A stretch of DNA of 62,000 nt from Symbiodinium natans (taxonomy: Eukaryota; Sar; Dinophyceae; Suessiales; Symbiodiniaceae). Below are positions 10,761 to 22,721 of this stretch, one piece after another; position 1 is the stretch's first letter, and every line of letters begins with the position of its first letter. The notes beneath the pieces are model-generated. The model saw nothing but the letters and a program-made list of their open reading frames with translations, was not told the DNA's origin and did no database searches. A program made the translations under genes and the position numbers. Location: contig CAJNDS010000307.1 of assembly GCA_905221605.1 (NCBI GenBank), forward strand, positions 2,501-64,500, given 5' to 3'.

Positions 10761-11439
10761 CACGCTGCTTATGCGATTTACGAAACTTCCTCTGCATCAA
10801 GGGAACTCCACAACGGTCTTTTGAAACACGTGCATGGGCCCACCAACCAGGTCCCGAAGGCGCCCAGGCAGCGCACCAGGCGAACCACCTCTGGGGTCAT
10901 GATGCTCGTGCTCGTGTGACATTCTTCTTTGGCAAGGTTCTCACACACACACACACACCAAACAACAAAACAAAACGAGTCTCACAAACGAATCGCTCTA
11001 GATAAAGGATGGAGGTGCTACCAAAGTTCTGCTATCTTGCATGTTCTCACAACACGCAGACATTCCTCCGAATCCTATAGCCACTACTGACTTTGGGACC
11101 TGTCATTCATCAAACGCGTACAATTCTTCAGAGATCCTCACAATCTCACATCTTTCGAGGGTCCTGCTGACATGGGACACGGCAGGTGGACTACTCAAGC
11201 AGGAAATCTACCAGTTTGATCTTGCCAAGGCAGTGCAGCAATGTATGAAGAGCGGAAAACAAAAAATAAACAAGAATAGGCGATGCCATGATATGCGGTG
11301 CTGGTTCTTGCAGCCTAACAGTTCAGGGCTATTGTGCTACCGCCCCTTTGCTCATTCCGATGAGCAGCAGCCAGTGCTGAGAGCAGCGATCCGGCCAGAC
11401 GCGCGGAAGCCAGGTCCCTTCGCGGTAGCCCTGCGCACA

Positions 11440-11585
11440 AATGAGAACTCCTTTCTGTCACCCAAAGAGGGCAAGCAGGAATCAGCAAAACTGCTGACGC
11501 CTAACAAGGCTTGGAAGATCTCCTGCTGCTGAGACAAGGCTTCATTGGCCACGCCACACAGCAACAGTGCCAGGAGCGCCTCACT
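11440..11585 (-). CDS. Candidate exon following the coiled-coil exon
   Basis: After GAGTGAG the minus strand reads ALLALLLCGVANEALSQQQE and IFQALLGVSSFADSCLPSLG, a mostly helical sequence. It can follow the exon at 11747-11929 in phase 0. The acceptor is only an AG in an A/G-rich context, so the left boundary is uncertain. Confidence 0.4.
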
Positions 11586-11746
11586 CGCGGAGCTCACTCT
11601 CCGGACTGAACGCACGCCATCGTTGCAGCAAAACGCACTGATGTACCGGACCAGCAACTAGTGCCATCGAGAATCAGCCACAGCGCCTGGATCCTGCAGA
11701 AGCAGCAAAATGCTGAGGAGCAGCACTTGAAATCATGCCACGCTAC

Positions 11747-11929
11747 GAGGCGTTGCAGCAGCTGAGTAGCTCCATGCCTGTCCTGCAGGAATTCTTCCAC
11801 TAGGTTGTCGTGCTGAGCCTGCGCAGCAAAATGCCTGTCCGCCATCACCTGAACCTCCAAATGCTGCACAGCAGCTTCCTTCGTCTCCGTTGCGTGGGGT
11901 GAAGCTTCTTTAGCTTCCGAGCTCTCCTT
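11747..11929 (-). CDS. Exon with a charged helical (coiled-coil-like) segment
   Basis: This segment of exactly 61 codons lies between a CACTAG acceptor and a GTAGCG donor. It reads KESSEAKEASPHATETKEAA, then VQHLEVQVMADRHFAAQAQH and DNLVEEFLQDRHGATQLLQR. The second half has heptad-like spacing of Leu/Val and many charged residues, as in a coiled coil. No named domain is recognised. It forms a likely gene with the exon at 11440-11585. Confidence 0.6.
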
Positions 11930-12037
11930 CTAGTGGTACTCACATCGGGAAAACCCACACTAGTCTGATATGGTCCATGGTGCTACGGACACAATATGAA
12001 GTCACACCGCGGTTTACTTGAAACGCACAGCGAGACC

Positions 12038-12127
12038 GGGTATGCCCTGCCCGGGTATGACCAGGTATGACCGGGCATGACCGGGTATGCCCGGGTAGAT
12101 CAGGTATGACTGGGTATGACCGGGTAC
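12038..12127. repeat. 10-bp minisatellite (CCGGGTATGA)n
   Basis: About nine imperfect units of GGGTATGACC/GGTATGCCC repeat in tandem with a 10-bp period. Confidence 0.85.
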
Positions 12128-13046
12128 GCACGTACTCGGGCGTACTCGTGCTGCAATCGCGGAACGCAGCCACAATGCAAAGCTTACTGCTTGGGATTGG
12201 GCCAGCATGGCTTGGGCAATAGGGCTTGTTGGGCCTGAAAGGTCCAGCGGGGGGGGCACTTTTTTGCCGCCCCTGGGGCGAGCATCGTGAGCATCATTGG
12301 GGCCTCGGTTCTCCTCTGAAGCCCTAGCCGGGCAACAGGCCAAAACCCAGAATTTGGGGGAGGCCCGGTTCTCCATGTTTCCCGCCACAGCCCCTCACAC
12401 ACTCTATTGGCCTTCCAGGCTCGAATTCGCTCGCAACATCGGACGGAGAGCCTCTCCCATGAGTCAAAGCTTTCTGGGCATTCCTTGAGCGTCCTTGGCT
12501 GTCTTCCCTGGCTTCAGGCGCCAGCGCCTCTTTTCGCCTCGAAGTCGCCTGGAACATCACTGCAAAAGCAACTTTGGGTTCGTGAGCAATTGCAGACACA
12601 TCTTTGGATCTGATGGAGCGTAAAGGTCAGCTATTTGGGAGGTCCGAAGCAAGGGTAACGTGAGTTCTCTGTCCATGACGATGCATGAACATGGCCAGCA
12701 GAGTTCGCTTTTGCATCCTTACCCTTCTTATGGACCTTCAGATGTTGGCTCTGCCAAGGCCAAGTTGCAAGGAGAGGCACAGGCCCAGCAGCAGCAATGG
12801 CACTGCCAGCAACATGCCTTGCGGGAGACGGTCTCAAGCAACCCACCACGGAACGCAGAAAGAACAATGCAACTACAATGCAGCACCCTGGATTTTGCAG
12901 GGCGAGCCGCTCACTCGAAAAGTCATGCAGGGACCAGTAGGACAGCTGTCAGATGCAAAGGATGAGAAGTAGCCATTCAGGCCTCAACCAGATTCTCTGA
13001 TGACAAGATTCAGAAGGTGTTCATCTGGTGTCATTCATTGTCATTC

Positions 13047-13106
13047 TCTCTGAGCGCTCTCTGAGCGCTCTCTGAGCTCTCTCTGAGCTCTCTCTGAGCT
13101 TTCTGA
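13047..13106. repeat. 11-bp minisatellite (CTCTCTGAGCG)n
   Basis: Five units of CTCTCTGAGCG/CTCTCTGAGCT follow one another with an exact 11-bp period. Confidence 0.9.
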
Positions 13107-13196
13107 GGCGCGCAGCCCCAAGACTCGGAGGCTACAGCTTGACCCAGGAATTCGCCAAAGCTCCGGATGAGGGCAGCAACCTGGGGGCGGGCTCAC

Positions 13197-13241
13197 ATAT
13201 GCTCTCTCCAACCACGTAGAAAACTCGTGCTCTTCCACTTT
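13197..13241 (-). CDS. 45-nt exon, unnamed
   Basis: The reading KVEEHEFSTWLERAY fills exactly 15 codons between a TTGAG acceptor and a canonical GTGAGC donor. The upstream and downstream exons were not fixed. Confidence 0.45.
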
Positions 13242-13591
13242 CTCAAGCAATTAAAGTTTAACTCGTTTAACCTCCTTTTTCACTCAGAGCGCAAAGCCCA
13301 AAGCCTGTGAGACCCTGCCGAGGTACTGCCAGGGCACGGCAAAGGCGCGCAGAGCTCACGGCAACCTGTCTCCGAAAATACAAGACTACCAAAGATTCGA
13401 TGCACGTTGCTGCACGTTGCTGAAGTGGCCTCGGTGCAGCAAAACAGCAGAACCAACCTCAGCAACAGACAGAGGGAAGACTCTGAACTCTCGAGCTGAG
13501 GAAGAGGGCGCAAAAGCGGTCATAGCCTGGCATTGGTTGAAGGGAGGGAAGAAGAGCTGTCACTGTGGGCTTTGTCGCAGCCCTCGAGTAC

Positions 13592-13694
13592 CGTGGTGAC
13601 GTTTCTCGATTAGATGGCTCTCCGAGCCAAGGAGCTGCACGGCTGCACCGGCAAAGCCCAACGCCACGGCTGCCAGCAACACTGAGTTTTGCAC
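13592..13694 (-). CDS. Exon with a membrane helix
   Basis: After a CCATCTACAG acceptor the frame reads VQNSVLLAAVALGFAGAAVQ followed by LLGSESHLIEKRHHG, up to a CACG|GTACTC donor. There is one strongly hydrophobic helix of about 20 residues. It may pair with the helix at 13920-13999, but the order and phase were not proven. The function is unknown. Confidence 0.45.
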
Positions 13695-13919
13695 CTGTAG
13701 ATGGACTACCATGACTGCCACGACTGCCAAGTGTGAGCAACGGTAGGGGCAATTATACAGCAGCTGCCGCATGAGGTTGGGGACAACAGTACGTGTGAGG
13801 TCAGCAAAGGCTCAACGCATTTGTACAACTGTTGTACACACCGTGTCACAGAGGCATCCGCCCCGTGGGCCGTGGGCCCTCCAACTTCCTCCCTGCGTCC
13901 CCTGCCGGCCCACCAGAGC

Positions 13920-13999
13920 AGCATCATCGCCGGGAGATCCGACCGTCGGCAGAAGAGTTGCCACAGAGAGCGCCATTACGAAGGCTGCAGCAGCCAAAC
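13920..13999 (-). CDS. Candidate exon with a membrane helix
   Basis: After a TGGCCAG acceptor the minus strand reads GLAAAAFVMALSVATLLPTV and then GSPGDDAAL. This resembles a signal anchor or the first helix of an organelle-targeting leader. The right end is unknown. Confidence 0.4.
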
Positions 14000-14059
14000 C
14001 TGGCCATGAAGATTTTCGTCTTTGAATCAGGGCGAGAGCAATTGACAACCTAATGTGGT

Positions 14060-16090
14060 GAAGCTGACAAATCAGTCAGACAGGCGCCGCAGTGGTCCGC
14101 AGCCCTCACTGCTGGCTGCCTCCGAAAAGCTTGCTTAGCTGGCTTGGCTCATCACCTTTGGTCAGCACAACTGTAGCCACTGCAACCTTGCTGCCTTTGT
14201 CATGTTTTACGGCCCTTTTAATACCCTGTTTCTACCACCTCAGCCGCACCTTGGATAGGAGCACTCCGAGGGATGGAAGGACGCTAAAGCTGGCCGCCGG
14301 CAGGGCAAGGGAGGTCCAGCTGGGCAGAGCAAACAGATGTTTTTGGTAGGGAGGCCTTCGGGAGGGCAGCCTACGAAATCTCGCAACATGAAGGCTGAAG
14401 GCTTGATGTGAGCAGACACTTAGCATCGGCGAGCGTCCCTCAACTCAACTGTCTTTGCCCTGCGGAACTCCTGAACGAAGGTGTTCTGCGTGTTTGCTCC
14501 TCAAACATCTCGATGATCATCGCCATTGGAAGCAAGCCTCCGTGGATGGACTCCAGAAATGCTTTAAGCACTTCTATTTGAAGCTCTTCACAGCTGTGCG
14601 GCGTCATCACTACACTGCACTGTCTTCATGTGTGAGGGAGTGAGTGATTTTAACGATCTGGCGGGGCTCTAACTACCCGGTAACTACCCTCCCGACACCC
14701 AGCTGTGCCCTATATGCTCATACAGGTGCGGAAGAACTGAAACATTTGAGAAAGAGGAAATCAGAAAACTAAATGCAAAGTCAAAGAAAAGCAAAACGTG
14801 AAATCGAAAACAAGAGGCAGACGAAATCTAAAAGGCAGCCCTTTAACCATAAAAACTCGATTCTACCTTCGCAGACCTCAAGCACTGCAAGCCCCAATAA
14901 GACTCCCAGACCACTCTAAGATGGAGGGCGCCACGATGCGATTTGGCGCCCTCTGCAAGGCGAGAACCATGCTATTTACGATGTTTGGGAGGCCTTTTTT
15001 ACCGGAGAAGGGGGCCAGCAGGGGCCTAGGCGAAACTTTTGAGCATCTGCACCAGTCAATGGGAACCCCATGGTGCAAGCAGTGGATTCTAGAAGCCCTG
15101 AAACCCAGGCCTTAAAATCTCGAAACCGCCAGTTCAACAAAAGAAGCCTTAACATTAAGGGTTTGAGGGCTTTTATCGTAGTTTTGGGAGCATCCCACAA
15201 CAGCAGGAAGAATGTTTTGCTCCACTGCTGGTTCACGAAAGTCGGTTCGCGTGTTGCGAATTTTGTTTCTTGAGGTGTCGATGTTTTTTGAGTCTTTTGT
15301 TCTGATGTTTGCTTCTGATCGTGTCTGTTTTTTGAAAAGGGATGAAACATGATAAAACCATCTCCAGCGTACCAGCAACACTAGACACAAGCCACGTTTA
15401 GTACACCAACCTCCGGCTGTATGTGCAGCAGCCAGGGTTTGGAGGCAGCCACGGCTTTTGCAGGCATCGTCCTAGTGCCAGGTGCTGATCAACCACAACG
15501 ACAGGTGAGGACTCAGAGGAAGATCATGGAGAACATAAGCGCGTGATAGTGATAGCGCTGTACTTTCTTGACTTCCACGCGCAGACTTACATCACAGAAG
15601 TTTCGAGCATATCTGTGTGTTGTGAGGGCTGGCCTACACCGGACAGTCATACTAGAGGCGACGACTCTTCGGACGAGTTGCACAGCACTCATCGTCGGAG
15701 TAAGCATCCTTAGGCAGCCGCTTCTCAAGCTGGGGCGAGTAGGCAGCTGGCTGCTTTCATGAACACCAACGATGCTGAAAATCAGGCTCCAAAAGTATCA
15801 GCGGTTGGGGATGTTTGCGGGGCTTCGGTCCACTGTGAGTCTGCGGTGCAGCCCGGATGATGGGGCCAACTGAGAAGCTTTAGGTATCTGCACTACACAT
15901 CTCCGAAGTCACATAGCCCACGTTGGACGCATGTCAACTCATGTCAACAACATTTTACCGCCCCCTTCCCAGTCAACTGCTGGCCAAGCTCCTCTCGCCG
16001 CGCGAAGGCAGCAGGCGGCAGGCGAGGCTTCGGTCCCATGTTCACGGAGACGCCATCTCTACTCAGTAGTTACTCAGACTGTTGGGACAT
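14060..16090. other. No gene recognised
   Basis: Frames on both strands reach 60-125 codons, but I see no motif or splice pair to support any of them. The 14.76-15.4 kb part is richer in A/T than its neighbours and has little coding character. Confidence 0.45.
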
Positions 16091-16148
16091 GTACGACTCA
16101 CTCTATGCCTCTTCCTGCCTCACCCTCTGCACTCTCTGCACTCTCTGC

Positions 16149-16174
16149 ACTCTCCCTCTTCTTCCTCTTCTTCC

Positions 16175-16212
<38 letters not shown>

Positions 16213-16213
16213 C

Positions 16214-16248
<35 letters not shown>

Positions 16249-16257
16249 CTCTTCGTC
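16149..16257. repeat. (CTTCCTCTT)n pyrimidine array
   Basis: A 9-bp C/T-only unit repeats for about 110 bp, preceded by three ACTCTCTGC units. The strand is pure pyrimidine, so triplex-type structures are possible. The Leu-, Ser- and Lys-rich frames across it are not genes. Confidence 0.95.
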
Positions 16258-16733
16258 CTGCTCTTACTCTCCTTCTTCAGGGCAAGCTGGCAAGCCACAA
16301 GTTCTCGAGGGCAAAGCAACTTGCCGCATGGCCAGGCAACGGTGTGCATCTGCAGACCGTTCTGCTAACGGAACCAGGGAACCACAGAGCGTCTTTCAGC
16401 ATCTCGAGCCGGTACACTAGCTACCACGCACTCGCACAGCCCGTTGGGGGACGCAGTCAAAGCGCGTGGTCAGGGACCTTGGAACTGTGGACGTTGTCTT
16501 TACAAATGCCATCATGCATCAGTTTGCTTCCGACTTCACTGCTCAAGTATTGGCACAACGTCCTAAGCCCAGTTGGCCCACTTGAATGCAAGGTGCCTTC
16601 GTTCATGACTCCAACATCAGCTGAAGCGGAGAGCTTGCGTTGGACGACAATTGAGGTCAGCTGCCCTCAGCAACACTGTAGCAACACCCCGGGCTGACAA
16701 CTCTTCCTTTACTTAAAACCAAACAAGTCTCAC

Positions 16734-16899
16734 CGACATGATGACGTTGCTGGCATGGCGTCCAACATATGCAGAGCCGCTAAGCGGGCCTTGTGGTCGC
16801 GTCATAGACATCCAGAGCTTGCCTGCCTTGCTTGCCTTGACAATATCAAAGGAACCTCCGTTCCCCATGGTTGGAGCCAACAGTAACTTGTTGCAAGCC
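16734..16899 (-). CDS. Well-bounded exon, unnamed
   Basis: The segment runs from a TTTCTGCCAG acceptor to a canonical GTGAGA donor. It reads ACNKLLLAPTMGNGGSFDIV, then KASKAGKLWMSMTRPQGPLS and GSAYVGRHASNVIMS. The opposite strand also has an open frame (159 codons from 16738), but the splice sites favour the minus strand. No domain is recognised. Confidence 0.5.
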
Positions 16900-17572
16900 C
16901 TGGCAGAAATTGCCACTAATCCTCAGATCAATGCAAAGAGCCTGTACACCGGAGAATTGCCTGCTCCTGCTTTTCTTTCTTGGAAAGGGGAGCACGCCAA
17001 GAAGACGGCAGATGCATGCAGATGCCAATATTCAGCTCTGTCAACAATGTCGACTACTGCTAGCTGCTGTCCTCTTCACAAGGGGCGACGGAGACCAAGC
17101 TCAGATTCTGAGCTCCCTTGGTCATCCTTCCAAGATGATTCCATTCACAGGCGTATGTCCCCTGCTCTTAAATTAGAACTTTGGCGCATCAACACGGTTC
17201 GCTTGTTGGGCCAGTAGCAAACCCGCGCATCGGGGCGCTGGGTCGCTGTGAGAGCGTCAAGGCCTCTTGTTTTATGTTGATGGCCCGCAATCTGAAAGAG
17301 GAGATTCAGTTGAGCAAACAGGTATTGACTGCTGCCTGTGAGAACTGACTTGCGCTGTCAAATCAAGCAGAAAGCAACCCTCTGTTGTCAGGAGTCTAAA
17401 AGCATTTCGATTACATTACTGCCTGCTTCCCTTGCACAGGGGGCCTATTGATCTGTTGTTCACTCTTGTTAGCGACGCGTCTTGGGAAAATTAAAAGCCA
17501 ACTAGTGAGAAAGTGCAAAGTCTGTTCGGCGTGAATCTGAAGAGACGTTGGTGATCCTTTGGGAAGACCAGG

Positions 17573-17704
17573 ATGCCTCGCGCGCAGGTCACTTCCTCCA
17601 AGCACACTTACGGCGGAGTCTATGTCATCGCCCTGATCTGTGCACTCTCCTGCTCGGACAAATTGCCCACAGAAAGGCCAGCCGACACTGCACTGGCGAA
17701 TTAA
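17573..17704 (+). CDS. Small ORF with a hydrophobic core, 43 aa
   Basis: The frame begins MPRAQVTSSKHTYGGVYVIA, continues LICALSCSDKLPTERPADTA and ends after LAN. It contains one short hydrophobic stretch with cysteines, like a weak signal peptide. Length alone is no evidence of coding, and the strand is opposite to the nearby exons. Confidence 0.2.
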   Translation: MPRAQVTSSKHTYGGVYVIALICALSCSDKLPTERPADTALAN

Positions 17705-18074
17705 TGGAGGACCCTGGACTGGCCCGGACTGGCATGGGAGGCTCCATGGGAACGCACTGCATCTAACACCACCATGGGTTTAGATTCCTGCTCCACGGTG
17801 GCCCCCCGCTTCCGCCTGCTTCATCCAGGCCTCTCCTCCTTACGAAACGCAAAAGGGCTGGTCGAGTCGATGGATAAGTTCACGTCTCCTTGTGGTCCAG
17901 CTGAGAACGCTGCAAAGACGTCTCTGACAGGAGCCGTCACAACTTAACGGGCAACATGTCTGCGCTGGTCATACCTAACACAAAGGACCGTACCTACTGA
18001 GGAAAGTTGCTGTGCTGACTTCAATCGAAATTAAAAACAAACCCTCCTGGAAGCCGCGTGGCTCGGCAAAAGCA

Positions 18075-18293
18075 TCACTTCTTGAGCCCTATGACCCTAT
18101 GACACAACATTGCTGCCAGACTTGCCGAGTCTGAGGCCGCAGAAGCATCTGATGAAAAAACTACACATTGACAAAGTCGAATGCAAGCATATGCAAGCCT
18201 AAGTCCGGCTGAGTCATGTGATTCGCCACCATCAGTCAGAGACACTGTGGTGAAGACCTTGGGCATGCGTCCACGCAGACCAAATTTACTCAC
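18075..18293 (-). CDS. Candidate exon, unnamed
   Basis: The frame contains RMPKVFTTVSLTDGGESHDS, then AGLRLAYACIRLCQCVVFSS and DASAASDSASLAAMLCHRVI, which looks like protein. A strong GTGAGT donor-like site at the upstream edge (18291-18286) conflicts with the frame starting there. Either the exon begins further in, or the likeness is chance. Confidence 0.25.
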   Translation of the reverse strand: MSKFGLRGRMPKVFTTVSLTDGGESHDSAGLRLAYACIRLCQCVVFSSDASAASDSASLAAMLCHRVIGLKK

Positions 18294-19127
18294 CCTGCAT
18301 ACTGCTTCGTATGCTACGGATGCCTTTCATCTAGCAAAGCAGCGTGAGCAACTATAGTTGTCTTACGGCTGTTCAAGACAGCAGACCTGCCACCGTGCCA
18401 GCATCTCCACATAGCCAAGCGGCTCAGTGTCGCCCGATGACGAGCAGATGAGAGTTCATCAAGCCACGTCTGGGCAGTGTGTTCACTCAAGTGCTCCCAG
18501 GCAGCCTATGAACCCATGAAAGCAAGCGGCCTCAGCGCCCAGGTCGGTGTCACGACAGCGCAGGTGACAGCGGCCAAGGCCTGGATTGCGTGCTGGACTG
18601 TGTTGGACCGCCAGTGATACGACCCTGCCCGGCTTTTTTCAGAGGACGAGACGAAGAGAGAAAACTCAGATGTTTATGGCCAAGGCATGCCAAGGGGCTG
18701 ATTTCAAAGTCCGTTCGCGACTTCTGGTTCAAAGCCTTGTCAGCCAGACCTGAGAGCTCCAAGACTCAAAGGGCTGAACACGTGGAACAAAACTCGTTCT
18801 GGGTCAGCATCAGAAAAGCTCTGGTGCATTGTTGTTCGCCCCACCTCATATGTGCCCTTTCGCACCCTACGTCTGCACTTACTTCTGCATGCACTTCCAC
18901 AAATAAAACACGTTGCCTGGGCTTGGCTTCTGGCTGTCGGTCATGCTCGCCTGCCTCGTCGTGGAGTCACCTCTACGTAGCGCTGGCACTTATTGCTAGA
19001 GAGCTCTGCGTGAGGATGAACGAAAAGCCCATATCCCAAAACATGTCCCGACATCGCGTTGACTTTTTAAACTCTCGTCGCTATCCAATGTTGTGGGAAT
19101 AGTCTTATCATCTTGGCATCATTTGCA

Positions 19128-19305
19128 GTACAAGCTTAGTAGTTCTGGGAGACGGCTGCAATTTCATTGCTGTGTAGTACAAGCTCAGTACTGGGATCAA
19201 CTTTTCCGGGAGCCGGCTATATCTTCATCGCTGTGTAGTGCAAGCTTAGTACTGGATTTTCGTTGACCTGTAGTCAGTACAAGACCAGTATTGGGGTCGA
19301 CGTTT
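19128..19305. repeat. Hairpin-bearing tandem repeat, copy 1 of a dispersed family
   Basis: About four diverged units of roughly 60 bp are present. Each carries a word of the form AGTAC-7 nt-GTACT, for example AGTACAAGCTCAGTACT, which can fold into a small hairpin. Between the hairpins lies GGGAGCCGGCT...TTCATCGCTGTG. The same arrangement is found at 32400-32560. Confidence 0.8.
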
Positions 19306-19308
19306 CCC

Positions 19309-19328
19309 CTATATATATATATATATCC
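19309..19328. repeat. (TA)n microsatellite
   Basis: A short ATATAT run follows TTCCCC. Longer TA runs lie near 32832-32842, 33087-33150, 34820-34840 and 36000-36046. Confidence 0.9.
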
Positions 19329-19456
19329 TGTTTTACGTTATCGATGCTTTAGTCTTATCGTTTTATCAGTACACACACAATTGCTCATCTGGGGGGGGCG
19401 CTTCCCTTGACTTTTCGGTATAGGGGGCTTTATCATCTCTCACATTGCAGCTCATC

Positions 19457-19484
19457 GCGCGCGCGCGCACACGCGCACACGCAG
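19457..19484. repeat. Alternating purine-pyrimidine tract (CG/CA)
   Basis: The sequence CGCGCGCGCGCACACGCGCA alternates purine and pyrimidine for about 25 bp, a pattern prone to form Z-DNA. Confidence 0.85.
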
Positions 19485-19947
19485 GCTCAGAAGGGAAGGC
19501 CTGCGTGGTCAGCTAGATCGACATCTCGAAGTACTTTGCGACCCAGACGGTCGAGCCTCGAGTCGCAAGCCCTGCTCACTAGCTGACCCGTTGGAGCCTT
19601 TCACAACCCTTGTGTGTACCTCTCTCTAGGAATCCTCCAACAAGCAACAGCCAAGAGCGAGTCTTCGATTACAACGGACCAAGCAAGCCAAGGTCACGGC
19701 ACGAGAAGTCGAGGAAAATCGGTCAGGACCAGAAGCTGCGCAGGGCAGGGCACAAAGCAAATGCTGGCACATTTGTGGGATGGTCGGAGAGCTTGCCGCT
19801 TGCCACCAGAAACACAATAACAGGGAAAATCGCCACCCTCTGACTCCCTCTGCGCTCTTTCTCAAACTCAGTTGTTGCAGAGTTACCTACAACCTGCTAC
19901 CTACATTGGACCTACATCTACCTGCCATCTTTGTCGATGCCGACGGC

Positions 19948-22721
19948 TCAACTCACCGCTCGCTTCTCCGCCAAAGCAGCTGCCCTGCAACGCTGCATGC
20001 ATTGTGTGCAGCTTCCAAAAGGACATGATACTACAAACAGCTCGTGGACACGCTTGGGCGACTCTCGAGCGATGTAAGCTGCCCACGCTATGGCAAAAGC
20101 TTCCAAGGGGGCAATGGGCCCCCGGAAGTCCAAGCAGAAGACGTCCTGCCGCATCCCAAGACACTACCATCCATAAGCACCCCCACACCCTGAAGAAGCC
20201 TTCATGTCATGAGTAGGCGCGACTTAGTTCAGGCAGCGCAGGATCCTTTGACACCTTCCCGAACATCAGAAAAATGGTGTTCGGATCCTTAGCTTGCAAG
20301 CAGCTTGCAAGCCACAACCTCTCCATCCAGTCGAGAACTGCGGAATGCAACCAGGACAGCGCGCACTCTGAGAAGGCAAACCATCTTGGCGTTGCCCCAT
20401 CCTCTTCCCTCCCGTTAGAGGATCCTGTACGACTCTCCATTGGAGCCCCTTGCAGGGACCCATAAGAACATATAAGAACCTTCTGAGGGACAACAAGAAC
20501 CTTCACCTAAGGAACTTCGGTGCGCTAGAATCCTAAGGCCATTGGTGGGATTTGACCGAGCCTCTGTGTTCCTTCAGCCCTTATTGTAGGGATCCCATCA
20601 ACGGGTCCTGAGGGAGGGGGGTGGTCGGCGTGGGTAGGGGGGGGGGGGGGGGCGGAGGTTAGGGGAGAGATTCGGGCCGGCAGGCTGTTAGACATATGCC
20701 CCGGCCGAGTCCTGAGGCACGACGCGGCGCTCGAGTCTTTGATGCCCTTTCTGCCTTTTAGTCCGGAAATTTTCTGAGGAGAGCACTGCATTCACCACGA
20801 GCTGAAAATTCTTTGCGCTCGCTTTCTTCACCTGGCACTGTGACGTCCGATTGGAGCGTCGGTTGGTGAAGAAGTTTGAGATAAGGTCCACGCCTCTGTG
20901 CTGGCACAGTCTCTACCTCAAACCTTCTGTTACACTTCTAAACACCTGCCCAACACACAAGGCTTTCAGCTGTGGACAGATCAGCTGCAAAGCCCTAGGC
21001 TTGGGCATCAAAGGAAGAAGCCAAAAGGGAGCAAATCCGAGGCCAAAAGTTCCCATGGCACCCTGCAAGTTGCTTCAAATTTGCTACAATGTTGCTGCAA
21101 TACTTTCAAGGCACTTCACGACAGGCCCCGAAAGGGAGCTGCTGGCATTGGCGGACTGGGACTGGCATCTGGGACCACAATCGGATTGGACCAGTTAAGA
21201 ACGGATAAGAACAAATAAGAACGGTGTAAGAACGGTGTGAGTGTGCCGCGATGCCCCGGGGCAGAAGTGGTGAGAGAGTCCCATCCGCCGGACAGCACAG
21301 ACAGCAAACGGAGCCGTACTCTGCAGAAATCTGCTTTGACAACCTTACTCCAGCTGGGCTGCAGCTAATAACAGCCAATCAGAAGGCAAAGCGCCACACA
21401 GCTTTCCATGTCAACTCATCTATGGCTGACTGGCACGGGGTGAGCCACTGGCTGCTCTCGTCGAAGCATGGACCAAAACATACTTCTTGCTAGACCCAGT
21501 CAACCCCTTCTTCCACCTTTTTCCCCATGCATTTCCGCGCACATCTGCGGAACATCGCTGAACTGTTGTGGTGCGGCAACATCTCATCCCTGCATCTTTT
21601 TTAGCTGGAAGCCCGATTCACATAAACTAAGTCAAGTCAGCATGATGGCTGCACAAAATCATCTTTCAAGCGTGACTGCATGCACCCGTCCAAAGAAGGG
21701 CAAGGCATAGGAGTTCAGCTTCTTGTCCTGAGTCAAACGAAAGCACAAAAGCAACAACCGCCGTACTGCTAGACAGATCCAGCACAGGCCCCGACCCATC
21801 GCGGCTTCAGATTCTCCATCTTTGGCCTGCGATCCAGGCTCGGTAGCAGATAGCAGATGTCGGGGACACCGTGGCAGACACTCCAAAGTTCAAGGTCGCC
21901 CTAGTCGAACCGCTCAAAAAGAAGGCAACGACCGAAGCAATACTCACAAACATGTTCTTCGGTAGCAGGCCTTTCACTGTTGTGCACATACTCCACTGAC
22001 ACTCTCCTGCAGAAGCAGAGTTTTGCAGCTGATGCTTCAGGGTGTTATCCATAGCACTGTGCGACTGTCTTCTGCCGCACAGTCGACAAGTGCTGGCTAG
22101 TTGTGCTTCTCGACTGATTCAACATTGTGCCACACAGCGTGTCTGATGGCACGAATGGAATGTCCTTGGGCTGTCCCCGAACACATTGGTATCGTAGCCG
22201 ATTTTCACAATGGTCTTCCGCGGCCTGCATTGGCGAATTGAAACCGTGCTCGAAGCGAAGTGAAGGAACTGATCATCACGACAAAATTACATGCGTGGCC
22301 AAAAGCCCACGGAGCAATGAGGGAGGAAAGCCCGGCAACAAGCGAGTGCTCTAGAATTGAAAACGACAATTCGGCAACAGGACTCCCGGCAATAACCAGT
22401 AATCAGGCGGAATCACAGTGCAGTAAGACAGCTCTATCACTATCATAATATTCTGTCGTGCTCCGCATGCCTCAGTGGTAGACCGCGGAGCCAATCTCCA
22501 CGTTTCATGAGCTCCTCGACCTGTCATGTTCTGCTGCGCTGAGTATGACGCAAAACTACACTCCCTTCGAGAAGCTCGCCGGTTCGGCATCCGCCCCACT
22601 GTCATACAGCGTGAAGAGAGTCCCCCAAAAGTTCGGAACCACACTGCCGATGTATTCCTTGCTCAAGACGCCATCTGTCTCGACAAGTTGCCCAGAGCGA
22701 ACCGGAAAGGCAGGAACTGGC
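19948..22721 (-). CDS. Tubby C-terminal domain protein, eight exons
   Basis: Exons on the minus strand: 22721-22560, 22224-22153, 22006-21971, 21826-21796, 21727-21686, 20831-20796, 20287-20246 and 20145-19948 (stop). All join in phase. The protein shows the Tubby-domain landmarks in order: SKEYIGSVVPNFWGTLFTLY (compare YVGKLRSNFLGT.F..YD in animal Tubby proteins); KIGYDTNVFGDSPRTF (Y.TNV.G..PR); MENLKPRW; LNSYALPFFGR then VKKASAKNFQLV (the GR...AS.KNFQL signature); IFLMFGKVSK; DVFCLDFRGPIAPLEAFAIA (D.F.LDF..P..P.QAFAI). Donors are GT except GC after exon 3 and GA after exon 7. Tubby proteins bind membrane phosphoinositides; a role here is inference. The N-terminal part and the first domain strands lie upstream and were not found. 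The last exon may end before its frame does. Confidence 0.88.
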
